Shown here: in pieces, positions 17,328 through 25,782 of the stretch | Numbering within the stretch: position 1 is the stretch's first letter | Layout of the letters: every line of letters begins with the position of its first letter | Source: Gammaproteobacteria bacterium UBA3532 | Lineage (GTDB): Bacteria > Pseudomonadota > Gammaproteobacteria > Enterobacterales > UBA3532 | Assembly: GCA_002376965.1 (NCBI GenBank) | Contig: DFOV01000410.1 | Coordinates: forward strand, 1-25,782 | DNA length: 25,782 nt | Direction of reading: 5' to 3' | Program-made: the position numbers and the translations under genes | Notes under the pieces: generated by a model | The model's input: only the letters and a program-made list of their open reading frames with translations | Databases searched by the model: none | Told to the model about the DNA's origin: nothing

Positions 17328-18644
17328 ATGATTGAAGTTCGAACCCTCTCCACTTCCTCGCCTGAATTTGAGAAAACCCTGCGTAGCCTTCTTGCTTATG
17401 AGTCGGTAGCGAATAAAGAAGTGATACAGAGTGTTGAACATATAATTGATAGTGTAAAAGACACCGGTGATAAGGCGGTTATCGAATTCACGGCTAAATT
17501 TGACCGTCTCGACGTGACAAACGTCGAGCAGTTAAAGCTTAGCAAGGCACAAATGAAAGAGGCTTATCTAAGCCTGCCGCATAGCCAGCAACAAGCGCTG
17601 TCCGATGCTGCCGAACGCATTCGTTTGTATCATCTGAAGCAAGCAGCATCGTCTTGGCAATATCAAGAGGAGGATGGTACGGTTCTTGGACAGAAGGTAA
17701 CACCGCTGGATAGCGTAGGGCTGTATGTTCCTGGGGGCAAAGCCGCTTACCCTTCGTCCGTATTGATGAATGCTGTTCCTGCCAAGGTTGCTGGTGTAGA
17801 GCGTTTAGTGATGACCGTGCCTACACCTGATGGCGTATTAAATCCACTCGTCCTGGCCGCAGCTTATGTTGCCGAGGTTGATGAGGCATATACAATTGGC
17901 GGTGCTCAAGCAGTAGCGGCTCTTGCCTATGGCACCCAAACGATCCAGCCAGTTGATAAAATAGTCGGCCCAGGCAATATCTTTGTAGCCACCGCTAAAC
18001 GAATGGTTTTCGGCAAAGTGGGCATTGACATGATCGCGGGGCCGTCTGAAATCGTGGTAGTATGCGACGGAAAAACCGATCCAGATTGGATTGCTATGGA
18101 TCTGTTTTCGCAAGCTGAGCACGATGAGGATGCTCAGGCGATACTCCTTTGTCCTGATGCGGATTATATCTCCAAGGTCAAAGCGTCGATGACGAAAATC
18201 CTCCAGGATATGCCGCGTGCAGATATTATAAAGGCATCAATGGCCGATCGTGGACTGTTAATTCAAGTAGCAGATATGGATGAAGCGATCCGCTGGGTCA
18301 ACGTCATTGCGCCAGAGCATTTAGAACTATCGGTCGATGAGCCTGAGCAGTATTTAGAGGCCATCCGTCACGCCGGTGCGATATTTATGGGCAGGTATAC
18401 CGCAGAAGCGTTAGGGGATTATTGTGCTGGGCCAAACCATGTTTTACCAACCAGTGGCACTGCTCGCTTTTCATCTCCATTAGGTGTCTACGATTTCCAA
18501 AAGCGTAGTTCAATTATCAACTGCTCTCCAAAAGGCGCTTCAGTGCTTGGTGCTATTGCTGCGGAGTTGGCTGATGGTGAGGGACTAACAGCGCACGCAG
18601 AGAGCGCGCGCTTTCGTATTCAAAAGGAGAGTGGCGATGAGTGA
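17328..18644 (+). CDS. hisD: Histidinol dehydrogenase HisD
   Basis: HisD carries out the last two oxidations of histidine synthesis, L-histidinol to L-histidine, with two NAD+ and a bound zinc. The 438 residues match the usual length. The zinc-ligand region [11 protein letters not shown] gives Gln262 and His265, and the catalytic pair Glu330-His331 lies in [19 protein letters not shown] and the late GPNHVLPT are further family marks. The end of the gene contains the ribosome binding site of hisC, and the two genes overlap by eight bases, so they are translated from one transcript. Confidence 0.98.
   Translation: MIEVRTLSTSSPEFEKTLRSLLAYESVANKEVIQSVEHIIDSVKDTGDKAVIEFTAKFDRLDVTNVEQLKLSKAQMKEAYLSLPHSQQQALSDAAERIRLYHLKQAASSWQYQEEDGTVLGQKVTPLDSVGLYVPGGKAAYPSSVLMNAVPAKVAGVERLVMTVPTPDGVLNPLVLAAAYVAEVDEAYTIGGAQAVAALAYGTQTIQPVDKIVGPGNIFVATAKRMVFGKVGIDMIAGPSEIVVVCDGKTDPDWIAMDLFSQAEHDEDAQAILLCPDADYISKVKASMTKILQDMPRADIIKASMADRGLLIQVADMDEAIRWVNVIAPEHLELSVDEPEQYLEAIRHAGAIFMGRYTAEALGDYCAGPNHVLPTSGTARFSSPLGVYDFQKRSSIINCSPKGASVLGAIAAELADGEGLTAHAESARFRIQKESGDE
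18625..18629 (+). promoter_or_regulatory. Ribosome binding site deciding the hisC start
   Basis: AGGAG lies seven bases before the ATG at 18637 and only one base before the in-frame GTG at 18631. This selects the ATG and places hisC eight bases inside hisD. Confidence 0.85.
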
Positions 18645-19722
18645 GCGAGATTTAGCTGTTCAGCGCTTGGTCATTCCTCAGATCCTCGAAACCAACGCGT
18701 ATCATGTTCAAAATGCAAAGGGGTATATCAAGTTGGATGCTATGGAAAATCCATTCATATGGCCCCCAGAAATGAAGGCTGAGTGGGCTGATATTGCTGC
18801 AAATACCGATGTAAATCGCTATCCAGATCCGGAAGCATCGGGCGTCAAAAGTCTGCTTAAACAAGCACTACCCATACCAGAGGCGGCTTCAGTTGTTTTA
18901 GGTAATGGTTCGGATGAGCTGATACAGCTCTTGGCGATGCTTGTTGGTAAGCCTGGAGCAAAAATTTATTCGCCGATGCCTAGTTTTGTTATGTATAGGG
19001 CAATCGCCAGCTCGCTAGGGTTGGATTTTATTTCAAGCCCATTGAATGACGACTTTTCGCTAAATATAGACGCGACTTTAAACGTTATCGCCAACGAACA
19101 GCCGGAGTTATTGTTTATTGCTTGGCCAAACAATCCAACCGGCCAGCTCTACCCAGTAGACGATCTTATCGCGATTATCGAGTGCGCTGAAGGCTTGGTT
19201 GTGATCGACGAGGCTTATATGCCATTTGCTTCGGATACATTTCTTCATAGGGTAATGTCATACCCAAATGTACTCGTTATGGGGACATTGTCAAAAGTCG
19301 GTTTGGCAGGGTTGCGGCTGGGCTTCTTGGCAGGTCCTAGCGAGTGGTGCGATCAGATCAATAAGATCAGACTGCCGTATAACATTGGTGTGTTGACACA
19401 GGCAGCTGCAGAATTTGCTTTGTCGCATTTCGATGTGCTTAAGGCGCAAACTGTAGAGATCAAAAAACAACGAGAGATGCTGGCTGAACAGCTCGCGAAA
19501 TACCCAGGTTTTGAGGTGTATCCAAGCCAAGCTAACTTTATTCTGGTTCGCTCGAATGGTAAGGGCGCTCAGGAAGTATTTGATAGTTTGAAGCAACATA
19601 ATATCTTGATAAAAACTCTCCATGGCACACATCCACTGCTAGACAATTGCTTAAGGATCACCGTTTCCTCAGAGCAAGAAAATAAGATGCTGCTGGATGC
19701 TTTAAGTCGCATATTCTGCTAG
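18637..19722 (+). CDS. hisC: Histidinol-phosphate aminotransferase HisC
   Basis: HisC is a PLP enzyme of the fold-type I aminotransferases that converts imidazole acetol phosphate and glutamate to histidinol phosphate. The 361 residues include the N-terminal substrate loop KLDAMENPF, the conserved NNPTG segment, IDEAYMPF with the PLP-contacting Asp, and [12 protein letters not shown] with the Schiff-base lysine, Lys220. FILVR and the late LRITVS are family features. It follows hisD with an eight-base overlap. No intrinsic terminator was found in the 109 bases before the next gene, so read-through is possible. Confidence 0.97.
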   Translation: MSERDLAVQRLVIPQILETNAYHVQNAKGYIKLDAMENPFIWPPEMKAEWADIAANTDVNRYPDPEASGVKSLLKQALPIPEAASVVLGNGSDELIQLLAMLVGKPGAKIYSPMPSFVMYRAIASSLGLDFISSPLNDDFSLNIDATLNVIANEQPELLFIAWPNNPTGQLYPVDDLIAIIECAEGLVVIDEAYMPFASDTFLHRVMSYPNVLVMGTLSKVGLAGLRLGFLAGPSEWCDQINKIRLPYNIGVLTQAAAEFALSHFDVLKAQTVEIKKQREMLAEQLAKYPGFEVYPSQANFILVRSNGKGAQEVFDSLKQHNILIKTLHGTHPLLDNCLRITVSSEQENKMLLDALSRIFC

Positions 19723-19820
19723 TACACCGCCAACCCTAGTAGGATGTTAAAGCCTCTCAGGTATAAAGCTTGGGAATAGACTAGATATGGGCTAACATAA
19801 TTGGATGCCATTTTCTAATA

Positions 19821-19824
19821 AGGA
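19821..19824 (+). promoter_or_regulatory. Ribosome binding site deciding the SIMPL-protein start
   Basis: AGGA sits seven bases before the ATG at 19832. The upstream in-frame ATG at 19805 lacks such a site and would put ten extra polar residues in front of the signal peptide. Confidence 0.75.
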
Positions 19825-19831
19825 CCATGTG

Positions 19832-20650
19832 ATGTTGGGTTGCGGTTATTTGCGTTTAAGAGGATACATAACTAAGGCAGCGCTTATCTTGTTGGCGTTG
19901 GGTGGTTTAGTGGTTGGTCCAGTTTGCGCTGAAGTTATATTAAATGGTGAACCTGACGAACTAGGAAAATATCTTTCTCAGCTGGAAAAAGAAGTGGTAA
20001 TTAGCGGGGAAGGGATTGCTACAAGCGATATTAGTAGTGCCGCTGTCCGACTGAGTGTTGTAACTGAAGCAAAGTCTGTTTCGCAAGCATTGCAATTGAA
20101 TCAAAGCGTACGCCAGCAGTTTTTATCTGAGTTGACTAATTACGGAATAAAGCAAGCCAACATCCGTGTCGATAAGTTTTCTTCAACACCCAAGTATGGT
20201 TTTTTCGGGGATTCACCTAAGAGTTATCAGGTCCAAAATGGTCTGACCATCGAGATTGAATCAGAAACGGAGCTATTACAAATCACTGAGTTAGCGGATA
20301 CTTTCTCTGAAGTGATATACTCCGAGCTAAAACCGTCAGCAGCTCACGATAATCAGTTAGAGCAACAAGCACTATCAAAAGCATTGTCCAATGTTCTACA
20401 AAAAAAGAATTATTATGAGAAGGTGCTTGGATTAACCTTATATCCTGTAGAATTCGAGGAGCATAGCAGCAGGGCATTACCGCCTGTTATTTCCCGTCTA
20501 AATAAGTCAGAAGAAGGCAGCCCTATGGGGGCACATCACATAGATTATCAGCATGCTTTTGGCGAAAGCAGAGTGTCTGCTTTTATCACTGTTACTTTTC
20601 GCGTCGTTGAAGATAGAAAGCCAGAAAAGGTAAAGAAAACTTCGCTTTAA
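19832..20650 (+). CDS. Exported SIMPL-domain (DUF541) protein
   Basis: This 272-residue protein has a signal peptide (AALILLALGGLVVGPVCA, cleavage near residue 34) and so probably acts in the periplasm. The body matches the SIMPL/DUF541 family: VISGEGIATSDISSAAVRLSV at the start of the domain, the AKSVSQALQLNQSVRQQFL helix, the NIRVDKFSSTPKY strand, and a C-terminal strand ESRVSAFITVTFRVV. Known members include E. coli YggE, linked to oxidative-stress tolerance, and BP26 of Brucella; the molecular function is not established. It stands between the histidine genes and leuA on the same strand with a gap on each side, so it is likely its own unit. In Pseudomonas the place after hisC is known to hold a DegS/AlgW-type protease instead. 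Confidence 0.85.
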   Translation: MLGCGYLRLRGYITKAALILLALGGLVVGPVCAEVILNGEPDELGKYLSQLEKEVVISGEGIATSDISSAAVRLSVVTEAKSVSQALQLNQSVRQQFLSELTNYGIKQANIRVDKFSSTPKYGFFGDSPKSYQVQNGLTIEIESETELLQITELADTFSEVIYSELKPSAAHDNQLEQQALSKALSNVLQKKNYYEKVLGLTLYPVEFEEHSSRALPPVISRLNKSEEGSPMGAHHIDYQHAFGESRVSAFITVTFRVVEDRKPEKVKKTSL

Positions 20651-20712
20651 GTGAATAATTCAATTAATGACATCAAGCTTAAACGTAGGTGCGAGACTGT
20701 ACCTAGGTTACA
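20647..20712. promoter_or_regulatory. Two imperfect palindromes upstream of leuA
   Basis: A 21-base AT-rich palindrome with one mismatched pair is centred at 20657, over the stop of the SIMPL gene. TGTACCTAGGTTACA (20698-20712) contains the exact 8-bp palindrome ACCTAGGT and outer TGTA/TACA arms, 22 bases before the leuA start. The second has the T-N11-A spacing seen at LysR-type sites. TAGGT (20686-20690) could also pair with ACCTA (20701-20705) in RNA. No leader peptide rich in Leu codons was found. Confidence 0.35.
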
Positions 20713-20734
20713 TGAATAAAAATGAGTTAGATAT

Positions 20735-22279
20735 ATGAGTCAGAAAGATCGAGTATTAATCTTTGATACAACATTGCGCGATGGTGAGCAGAGTCCGGGC
20801 GCATCAATGACCAAAGAAGAAAAGGTCAGAATTGCTAAATCCTTAGAGAGAATGCGCGTTGATATCATTGAGGCCGGTTTTGCTGTTGCCAGTCGTGGTG
20901 ATTTTGATGCTGTCCAAGCTGTGGCAAACTCAGTTAGTGAGAGTGTTGTTTGTAGTTTGGCACGAGCATTGGAAAAGGATATTGATGTAGCTGGTGAGGC
21001 ACTTGCTAAGGCCAAGCAATCCAGAATCCATACTTTTATTGCTACATCTCCTATCCATATGCAGTACAAACTCAAAATGGAACCGGATAGAGTGGTAGAA
21101 ACCGCTGTTTCAGCGATACAAAGAGCTCGAAAGTACACCGATAATGTTGAGTTTTCTTGTGAAGATGCTGGGCGTTCTGAGCTTGATTTTCTTTGTCGCA
21201 TTATTGAGCAAGCAATCAAGGCTGGCGCTGGCACCATCAATATCCCTGATACAGTTGGTTATGCTATTCCAGAGCAGTTCGGCTGCACAATTAAGCAGCT
21301 AATTGAACGTATTCCGAATGCGGATCAAGCCATTTTCTCAGTGCACTGTCACAATGATCTTGGCTTGGCAGTTGCCAATTCGTTGTCGGCGGTTGCTAAT
21401 GGTGCCAGACAGGTTGAATGCACTATTAATGGCCTGGGCGAGCGGGCTGGTAATGCTTCATTAGAAGAAATTGTTATGGCCATTCGCACTCGCAATGATT
21501 TTTTTAATATCGAAACCGGAATCGATACTACGCAAATCGTACCAGCCTCAAAGCTGGTTTCGCAAGTAACTGGTTTTCCAGTACAACCTAACAAGGCTAT
21601 TGTTGGAATTAATGCTTTTGCTCATGAATCAGGCATCCATCAGGACGGTGTATTAAAACACCGTGAAACCTATGAAATCATGAAAGCCGAAGATGTGGGT
21701 TGGACCAACAACCGAATGGTTTTAGGTAAGCATTCGGGAAGAAATGCTTTTCGCTCTCATATGTTGGAAATTGGAATCGAGTTTGATTCCGAAGCTTCCC
21801 TCAATGAGACATTCTCACGATTTAAAGACCTTGCGGATAAAAAACACGAGATTTTTGATGATGATTTGTTGTCGTTGGTCAGCTCTCAAGCCAACCGCTG
21901 CGAAGTGGAGCGATACCGCTTAGAAAGCTTAAAAGTCTCGTCTGAGACGGGTGAACAGGCTGAAACAGAAATGGTAATTACTATTGATGGTGTTGAAGCA
22001 AAGGCCATTGGTAAAGGCTGTGGGCCGGTTGATTCGGCGTTTAAAGCGATAGAAGCCGTTGTTCATAGTGATAGTACCCTATTGTTATATAATGTGAGCG
22101 CCATTACACAAGGAACAGATTCACAGGCAGAAGTGGCTGTGCGTTTGGATATTGCTGGAAACGTCGTTAATGGTCAGGGAGCTGATTTGGATATTGTTAC
22201 CGCATCAGTTAAAGCCTACCTGAATGCCTTAAATAGCGCAGAAACGGCGGCCGAGCGCCAACATCCACAACAGCCCTGA
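20735..22279 (+). CDS. leuA: 2-isopropylmalate synthase LeuA
   Basis: LeuA condenses acetyl-CoA with 2-ketoisovalerate, the first committed step of leucine synthesis. The 514 residues fit the long bacterial form (E. coli 523). The N-terminal barrel has [13 protein letters not shown] (10-22) and the metal-binding HCHNDLG with His204 and His206; [13 protein letters not shown] is also diagnostic. The C-terminal part (from about 390) is the regulatory domain that binds leucine for feedback inhibition, so the enzyme is probably inhibited by leucine. leuB, leuC and leuD are not in the window. The start codon lacks a strong Shine-Dalgarno sequence. Confidence 0.97.
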   Translation: MSQKDRVLIFDTTLRDGEQSPGASMTKEEKVRIAKSLERMRVDIIEAGFAVASRGDFDAVQAVANSVSESVVCSLARALEKDIDVAGEALAKAKQSRIHTFIATSPIHMQYKLKMEPDRVVETAVSAIQRARKYTDNVEFSCEDAGRSELDFLCRIIEQAIKAGAGTINIPDTVGYAIPEQFGCTIKQLIERIPNADQAIFSVHCHNDLGLAVANSLSAVANGARQVECTINGLGERAGNASLEEIVMAIRTRNDFFNIETGIDTTQIVPASKLVSQVTGFPVQPNKAIVGINAFAHESGIHQDGVLKHRETYEIMKAEDVGWTNNRMVLGKHSGRNAFRSHMLEIGIEFDSEASLNETFSRFKDLADKKHEIFDDDLLSLVSSQANRCEVERYRLESLKVSSETGEQAETEMVITIDGVEAKAIGKGCGPVDSAFKAIEAVVHSDSTLLLYNVSAITQGTDSQAEVAVRLDIAGNVVNGQGADLDIVTASVKAYLNALNSAETAAERQHPQQP

Positions 22280-22286
22280 TATCTCT

Positions 22287-22727
22287 GTGATCTATACTGA
22301 ACGCCAGTTGGCTTATCTCGAAGCAATGGAGATTGATTTTTGGTCTAGTTTAAATCAATCTTCTGGCGTTTCTGAAGCTTTATCCCAATCAGATGATGAG
22401 TTTATAGAGCCCAAACAAGTCACCAGCGCCAGTGAGCTAGTGGGTGAGTCGCTGAGTTCTAAAGTCGTAACGAAAGAGCAGGATATTGAGTGGGCAAGTA
22501 GCGTGCTAGCTCGGTGCGGTGTAAATTTAGAAGCCATTACTCATCCGGTTTATATTGGTTGGAACGACAATGCAAGCGGGATTGAAGGCGCAAGGAAGTT
22601 AAGATACCGTTCAATAGAACCAATATGGGTAACCTATGGCTTAGATGATATTCGCAATAGGCCGCACCTAAAGCGCTTGTTATGGCTTGATCTGCTTAGT
22701 TTGGTGCGGCAGGATGAAAAATCTTAG
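22287..22727 (+). CDS. Small protein before rimI, possible DNA polymerase III psi subunit (HolD)
   Basis: This 146-residue acidic protein has no signal peptide or membrane span. I do not recognise it outright. The N-terminus ERQLAYLEAMEIDFWSS resembles the chi-binding start of HolD (QLQQLGITQW in E. coli). The C-terminus RPHLKRLLWLDLLSLV resembles the HolD ending NPTARAALWQQICTY. In many gammaproteobacteria holD lies directly upstream of rimI, as here. Between the two ends a Ser/Glu-rich stretch (about 25-65) looks disordered. The start is GTG at 22287, seven bases after leuA, with no clear ribosome binding site; the N-terminal match supports it over the ATG 13 codons later. The 14-base overlap with rimI suggests coupling. 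HolD diverges fast, so this remains a proposal. Confidence 0.6.
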   Translation: MIYTERQLAYLEAMEIDFWSSLNQSSGVSEALSQSDDEFIEPKQVTSASELVGESLSSKVVTKEQDIEWASSVLARCGVNLEAITHPVYIGWNDNASGIEGARKLRYRSIEPIWVTYGLDDIRNRPHLKRLLWLDLLSLVRQDEKS

Positions 22728-23175
22728 CCCTTGTCTGTTGCCGCTGAAGCCTGAGATGATTGAGGCTGCAGTAGATATTGAGCGCCAGGCAAACGCATTC
22801 CCTTGGTCTGTAGCTAATTTTGAGGACTGCTTAAAGGCTAACTACCCTGCATTTATTCTCGCTTTACCATCGAAACCCATTGCAGGTTTTATGCTCTACT
22901 ACACGATCTTGGACGAGCTACACCTGTTAAATATTTGCGTATGCCCAAAATTGCAGCGAAAGGGGCTAGGGCGCTTTATGCTCGACTCCTTGATGGCTAG
23001 TGCTAGAGACCAAGAAATTCGAGAATTATGGCTTGAAGTAAGAGAAAGCAATAAAGCGGCGATACAACTTTATCGTTGCAGCGGCTTTGTGCAGGTTGGG
23101 GTTCGCAAAAATTACTACCCCAATGGAGCGGCGAGAGAAAATGCTTTAGTAATGAAGTTGGCTCTAGGCAAATGA
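22714..23175 (+). CDS. rimI: Ribosomal protein bS18 N-alpha-acetyltransferase RimI
   Basis: RimI is a GNAT enzyme that acetylates the N-terminal alanine of ribosomal protein bS18. The 153 residues (E. coli 148) contain the acetyl-CoA loop QRKGLGR (81-87) and the RimI hallmark LEVRESNKAAIQLYRCSGF followed by RKNYYPNGAARENALVM. The last part differs slightly from the usual E-D-A-L-V-M. The ATG at 22714 gives the family N-terminus; a TTG at 22687 would add nine residues with no support. The gene overlaps the preceding one by 14 bases and converges on yifB with only five bases between stops. Confidence 0.94.
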   Translation: MKNLSPCLLPLKPEMIEAAVDIERQANAFPWSVANFEDCLKANYPAFILALPSKPIAGFMLYYTILDELHLLNICVCPKLQRKGLGRFMLDSLMASARDQEIRELWLEVRESNKAAIQLYRCSGFVQVGVRKNYYPNGAARENALVMKLALGK

Positions 23176-23180
23176 AATCG

Positions 23181-24722
23181 TTAACTGCCTATGGCCATGG
23201 GCCTGACTGGACGATCAAAATAGCGAAACCCTAATGCTTCAGTCATATGCTTGGCTTCAATTTCCTGACACTGTGCCAAATCACTGATCGTTAACGAAAG
23301 CTTGAGAATACGGTGGTAGGCTCGTGCTGAGATCCCAAATTTAGTCATGGCCATTTCTAACATCTTTTCAGCATTTTCTGAGATGCGCATTATTTTGGGG
23401 AGTTCGGCAGGCGAGAGTTGGGCATTGGTTTTACCCTGGCGCGCTAGCTGTCGCTGCCGGCACTGTTCAACGCGTTCCCTGATTTCGCTTGATGTTATTT
23501 CTGCGACGGGTTGCCTGACTGACAAACTGCCTTGAGGCAACGCCGCGACTTCGATATGCATATCTATGCGATCGAGGAAGGGGCCAGATAATTTAGCCCG
23601 ATAGCGTTGCACTTGCTCTGCGCTGCATGAGCAACTATGGATAGAACTGCCATAGTGCCCGCAGGGACAAGGATTCATTGCAGCCACTAATTGAAATTTT
23701 GCCGGAAACTGGCTCTGTTGAGTCGCCCTCGAAATACAGATCTCTCCGCTTTCCAATGGCTCTCTCAAAACCTCAAGCACCTTGCGATCAAACTCTGGTA
23801 GTTCATCAAGGAATAAAATTCCATTATGCGCGAGGGATACCTCACCTGGTCTTGGTTGACTGCCTCCGCCAACCAAAGAAACTGCCGATGCTGTATGATG
23901 AGGAGCACGAAACGGCCGTTTTTTCCATTGTGAAGCGACATCATGATTTCCACTAACCGAATAAACAGTTGCAGATTCAATAGCTTCTTGATTGGTTAGC
24001 TCGGGTAGCAAACCTGGTAACCTGCTGGCTAACATGGTTTTACCTGTTCCTGGTGGCCCAATAAATAGTAGATTATGGGAACCTGCAGCGGCAACCGTCA
24101 GGCCACGCTTAGCCATGTGCTGTCCACGTACATCGGATAGATCTGAGTACAGACTTTGGTAGTCTGGAATAGTCGATGCTTGCTCATTTGATCCTGAGCA
24201 GACCGGTTCTCGTGATTCGGAAATAGCGTTAACAACATCAAGCAAGTGGGTCACGGGAATACATTTGATTCCCTCTACTAACAGTGCTTCAGCTAGGTTT
24301 TGCTCAGGCAAAATGAGTGTTTTGTCAGCAATTTTACAAGAAAGCGCGGCGGGTAAAACGGATTTGACTGGCCGGATTTCACCAGACAGCGACAGTTCAC
24401 CAAGTATCTCATATTGTCCTAAGGTGTCAGGTGATAGTTGCCCTGTTGCAGCCAATAGGGCCGTTGCTATAGCGACATCGTAGCGACTGCCTTGCTTAGG
24501 TAAGTCTGCCGGTGCCAGGCTTACGGTTATGCGCCGGGCCGGGAATTCAAATTGGCAGTTGCTTAGAGCGCTACGCACTCTGTCTTTGCTTTCTTTGACC
24601 GATGTTTCTGGCAGACCTATGATGTTCATTGCTGGCAATCCATTAGCAAGATGAACTTCTATTTGGACTTCGACTGAGTGGATGGCAACTTGTGCCCGTG
24701 AATATACAGTGGCTAGAGACAT
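23181..24722 (-). CDS. comM: YifB/ComM family AAA+ ATPase (Mg-chelatase-like)
   Basis: This 513-residue protein is the YifB/ComM type. In Vibrio cholerae and Acinetobacter, ComM is known to be a hexameric helicase that promotes branch migration during integration of DNA taken up by natural transformation; the gene is also common in bacteria not known to be competent. The N-terminal Lon-like domain (1-170) is followed by Walker A GPPGTGKT (222-229, Lys228), the family segment RAPHHTASAVSLVGGG, Walker B ILFLDELPEF, a cysteine-rich NPCPCGHYG...CSCS loop, and the C-terminal Mg-chelatase-type helical domain. GGAG precedes the ATG by eight bases. It follows ubiK at 57 bases on the same strand, so the two probably share a transcript. 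Confidence 0.95.
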   Translation of the reverse strand: MSLATVYSRAQVAIHSVEVQIEVHLANGLPAMNIIGLPETSVKESKDRVRSALSNCQFEFPARRITVSLAPADLPKQGSRYDVAIATALLAATGQLSPDTLGQYEILGELSLSGEIRPVKSVLPAALSCKIADKTLILPEQNLAEALLVEGIKCIPVTHLLDVVNAISESREPVCSGSNEQASTIPDYQSLYSDLSDVRGQHMAKRGLTVAAAGSHNLLFIGPPGTGKTMLASRLPGLLPELTNQEAIESATVYSVSGNHDVASQWKKRPFRAPHHTASAVSLVGGGSQPRPGEVSLAHNGILFLDELPEFDRKVLEVLREPLESGEICISRATQQSQFPAKFQLVAAMNPCPCGHYGSSIHSCSCSAEQVQRYRAKLSGPFLDRIDMHIEVAALPQGSLSVRQPVAEITSSEIRERVEQCRQRQLARQGKTNAQLSPAELPKIMRISENAEKMLEMAMTKFGISARAYHRILKLSLTISDLAQCQEIEAKHMTEALGFRYFDRPVRPMAIGS

Positions 24723-24779
24723 TCCTTGTTCTCCTTAAGGTTCGGTTGGGTATGAAAAATTAAACGTTAGTTGAAAAAG

Positions 24780-25040
24780 CTAAGCGTCCTTCGTTTGTTC
24801 TAGTTTATCTTCTAATGCTTTTAGGCGTGTCTCCATTTGTTCAAGCTTATCCCGAGTTTTTGCTAACACTTGAGATTGAATATCAAACTCCTCGCGAGTC
24901 ACTAAATCCAGCTTGTTAAACACGCCTTGAAGGACGATAGCAAACTGCTTTTGCATATCCTCCTGTGCATTCTTAAGTGGCGGTGGAACCAGCTCCGCTA
25001 ATTTTCTTGATAGCTCTTCAAAGGCTTTGGGATCGATCAT
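24780..25040 (-). CDS. ubiK: Ubiquinone biosynthesis accessory factor UbiK (BMFP family)
   Basis: UbiK helps the soluble Ubi complex (with UbiJ and others) make ubiquinone under aerobic conditions. The older family name is BMFP/YqiC. The 86 residues open with MIDPKAFEELSRKL, contain the very conserved LDLVTREEFDIQSQVLAKTR and end in a coiled coil (ALEDKLEQ), as in the E. coli protein. The purified Brucella relative trimerises and binds membranes. ACGGA lies before the ATG. It is divergent from glnK across a long regulatory region and probably heads a ubiK-yifB transcript. Confidence 0.94.
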   Translation of the reverse strand: MIDPKAFEELSRKLAELVPPPLKNAQEDMQKQFAIVLQGVFNKLDLVTREEFDIQSQVLAKTRDKLEQMETRLKALEDKLEQTKDA

Positions 25041-25146
25041 TTTTGTCCGTCAACATAGTAAAACATGACTTTATATTACACCGAATATCTCAAGCTGGCC
25101 AATAGACAACTTTTCCATGGCAGATTTTGCTCTTTACAAGACGGTT

Positions 25147-25163
25147 TGCACCATATTGGTGAT
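25147..25163. promoter_or_regulatory. NtrC (NRI) binding site
   Basis: TGCACCATATTGGTGAT matches the known consensus TGCACCA-N3-TGGTGCA at all but the last two bases. It is about 150 bp upstream of the expected glnK start point, a normal enhancer distance for sigma-54 activation. Confidence 0.8.
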
Positions 25164-25186
25164 AAGCAATAAACGCCGATCCATAA

Positions 25187-25206
25187 TGGCGCATCTGGGT
25201 GCGCCA
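25187..25206. promoter_or_regulatory. Inverted repeat, possible second NtrC site
   Basis: TGGCGCA and TGCGCCA form perfect 7-bp arms around six bases. Read against the NtrC consensus, 25187-25203 matches 9 of 14 defined bases, so it may be a weak partner site for the one at 25147, or a site for another protein. Centres are about 41 bp apart, near four helical turns. Confidence 0.45.
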
Positions 25207-25278
25207 AAATAGACCCCCCTAGTGCGCTATAGGGCATTTTTAGCCTTAACTCTCTGTTTGAAATCAAAAAATAAAATT

Positions 25279-25294
25279 TGGCACAGTGCTCGCA
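25279..25294 (+). promoter_or_regulatory. Sigma-54 promoter of glnK-amtB
   Basis: TGGCAC-AGTGC-TCGCA has GG (25280-25281) and GC (25292-25293) separated by exactly ten bases, and differs from the consensus TGGCAC-N5-TTGCA by one base. The expected transcription start is near 25305, 60 bases before the glnK ATG. Confidence 0.85.
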
Positions 25295-25331
25295 TATAAC
25301 CAGCCGAACTTAATTCAACTACTCAAAGTGA

Positions 25332-25703
<372 letters not shown>

Positions 25704-25741
25704 TCACGACGTAACGTATTGAATTGATTTGGAGATACACT

Positions 25742-25782
25742 GTGGAAAATAATATTTTTGAATTACAGTATGCCATAGACAC
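25742..25782 (+). CDS. amtB: Ammonium transporter AmtB, 5' fragment
   Basis: Only 13 full codons are inside the window, starting from GTG at 25742 with GGAG eight bases before it. The visible residues (MENNIFELQYAID) agree with the N-terminus common in Pseudomonas-type AmtB proteins, and glnK-amtB is the usual order. The gene is cut by the window end. Confidence 0.75.
   Translation, partial: MENNIFELQYAID

Noticed and set aside
20740..21240. 166-codon minus-strand frame inside leuA
   Set aside because: It is fully nested in leuA, whose protein is unmistakable; it is a composition shadow.
23176..23180. A terminator between the convergent genes rimI and yifB
   Set aside because: Only five bases separate the stops and no GC hairpin with a T tract was found nearby.
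25076..25267. 63-codon minus-strand frame in the ubiK-glnK gap
   Set aside because: It has no recognisable domain, and the same bases hold the NtrC-type site and inverted repeats.

Overview
The window reads as a continuous stretch of gammaproteobacterial chromosome, probably from a marine, polysaccharide-degrading member of the Pseudomonadales/Cellvibrionales-like group. The reasons are inferences from gene order and family type. The order mlaFEDCB-ibaG-murA-hisG-hisD-hisC matches what is known from Pseudomonas. HisG is the short form. The ubiK-yifB pair lies divergent from glnK-amtB. Two large secreted enzymes carry calcium-type repeat domains common in marine bacteria. I saw no insertion sequences, integrases, rRNA, tRNA or CRISPR arrays.

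Layout. (1) 1-1092: a leftward WYL-domain regulator of the BrxR/CapW type, then a divergent intergenic region with small palindromes. (2) 1093-3105: tmcA, tRNA(Met) cytidine acetyltransferase. (3) 3202-10448: two secreted proteins on the + strand, a metzincin-type zinc metalloprotease and a 1630-residue pullulanase-type GH13 enzyme. Both end in the same kind of six-copy, about 50-residue FG-GAP/VCBS-like repeat block. A strong terminator separates them, and a perfect 16-bp palindrome lies in the pullulanase promoter region. (4) 10502-11857: a leftward multi-span membrane protein with a C-terminal isoprenylcysteine/phospholipid-methyltransferase-like domain. (5) 11977-16593: the Mla outer-membrane lipid-asymmetry operon, ibaG (BolA family) and murA. 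(6) 16635-19722: hisG, hisD, hisC. (7) 19832-20650: an exported SIMPL-domain protein. (8) 20735-23175: leuA, a small gene that may encode the DNA polymerase III psi subunit, and rimI. (9) 25040-23181, leftward: ubiK and yifB/comM. (10) 25041-25782: a nitrogen-control region (NtrC-type site plus a sigma-54 promoter), glnK, and the first codons of amtB, cut by the window end.

How the genes work together. The Mla genes form an ATP-driven phospholipid transporter across the envelope, and murA makes the first committed peptidoglycan precursor, so 11977-16593 is an envelope block. hisGDC and leuA are amino-acid biosynthesis. The protease and pullulanase form a secreted degradation pair. GlnK with AmtB controls ammonium uptake under NtrC. 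The most unusual material is the repeat module shared by the two secreted enzymes, the methyltransferase fused to a long uncharacterised membrane domain, and several palindromes at promoters. Most of the rest is ordinary core genome, and I do not see a complete novel system inside the window.
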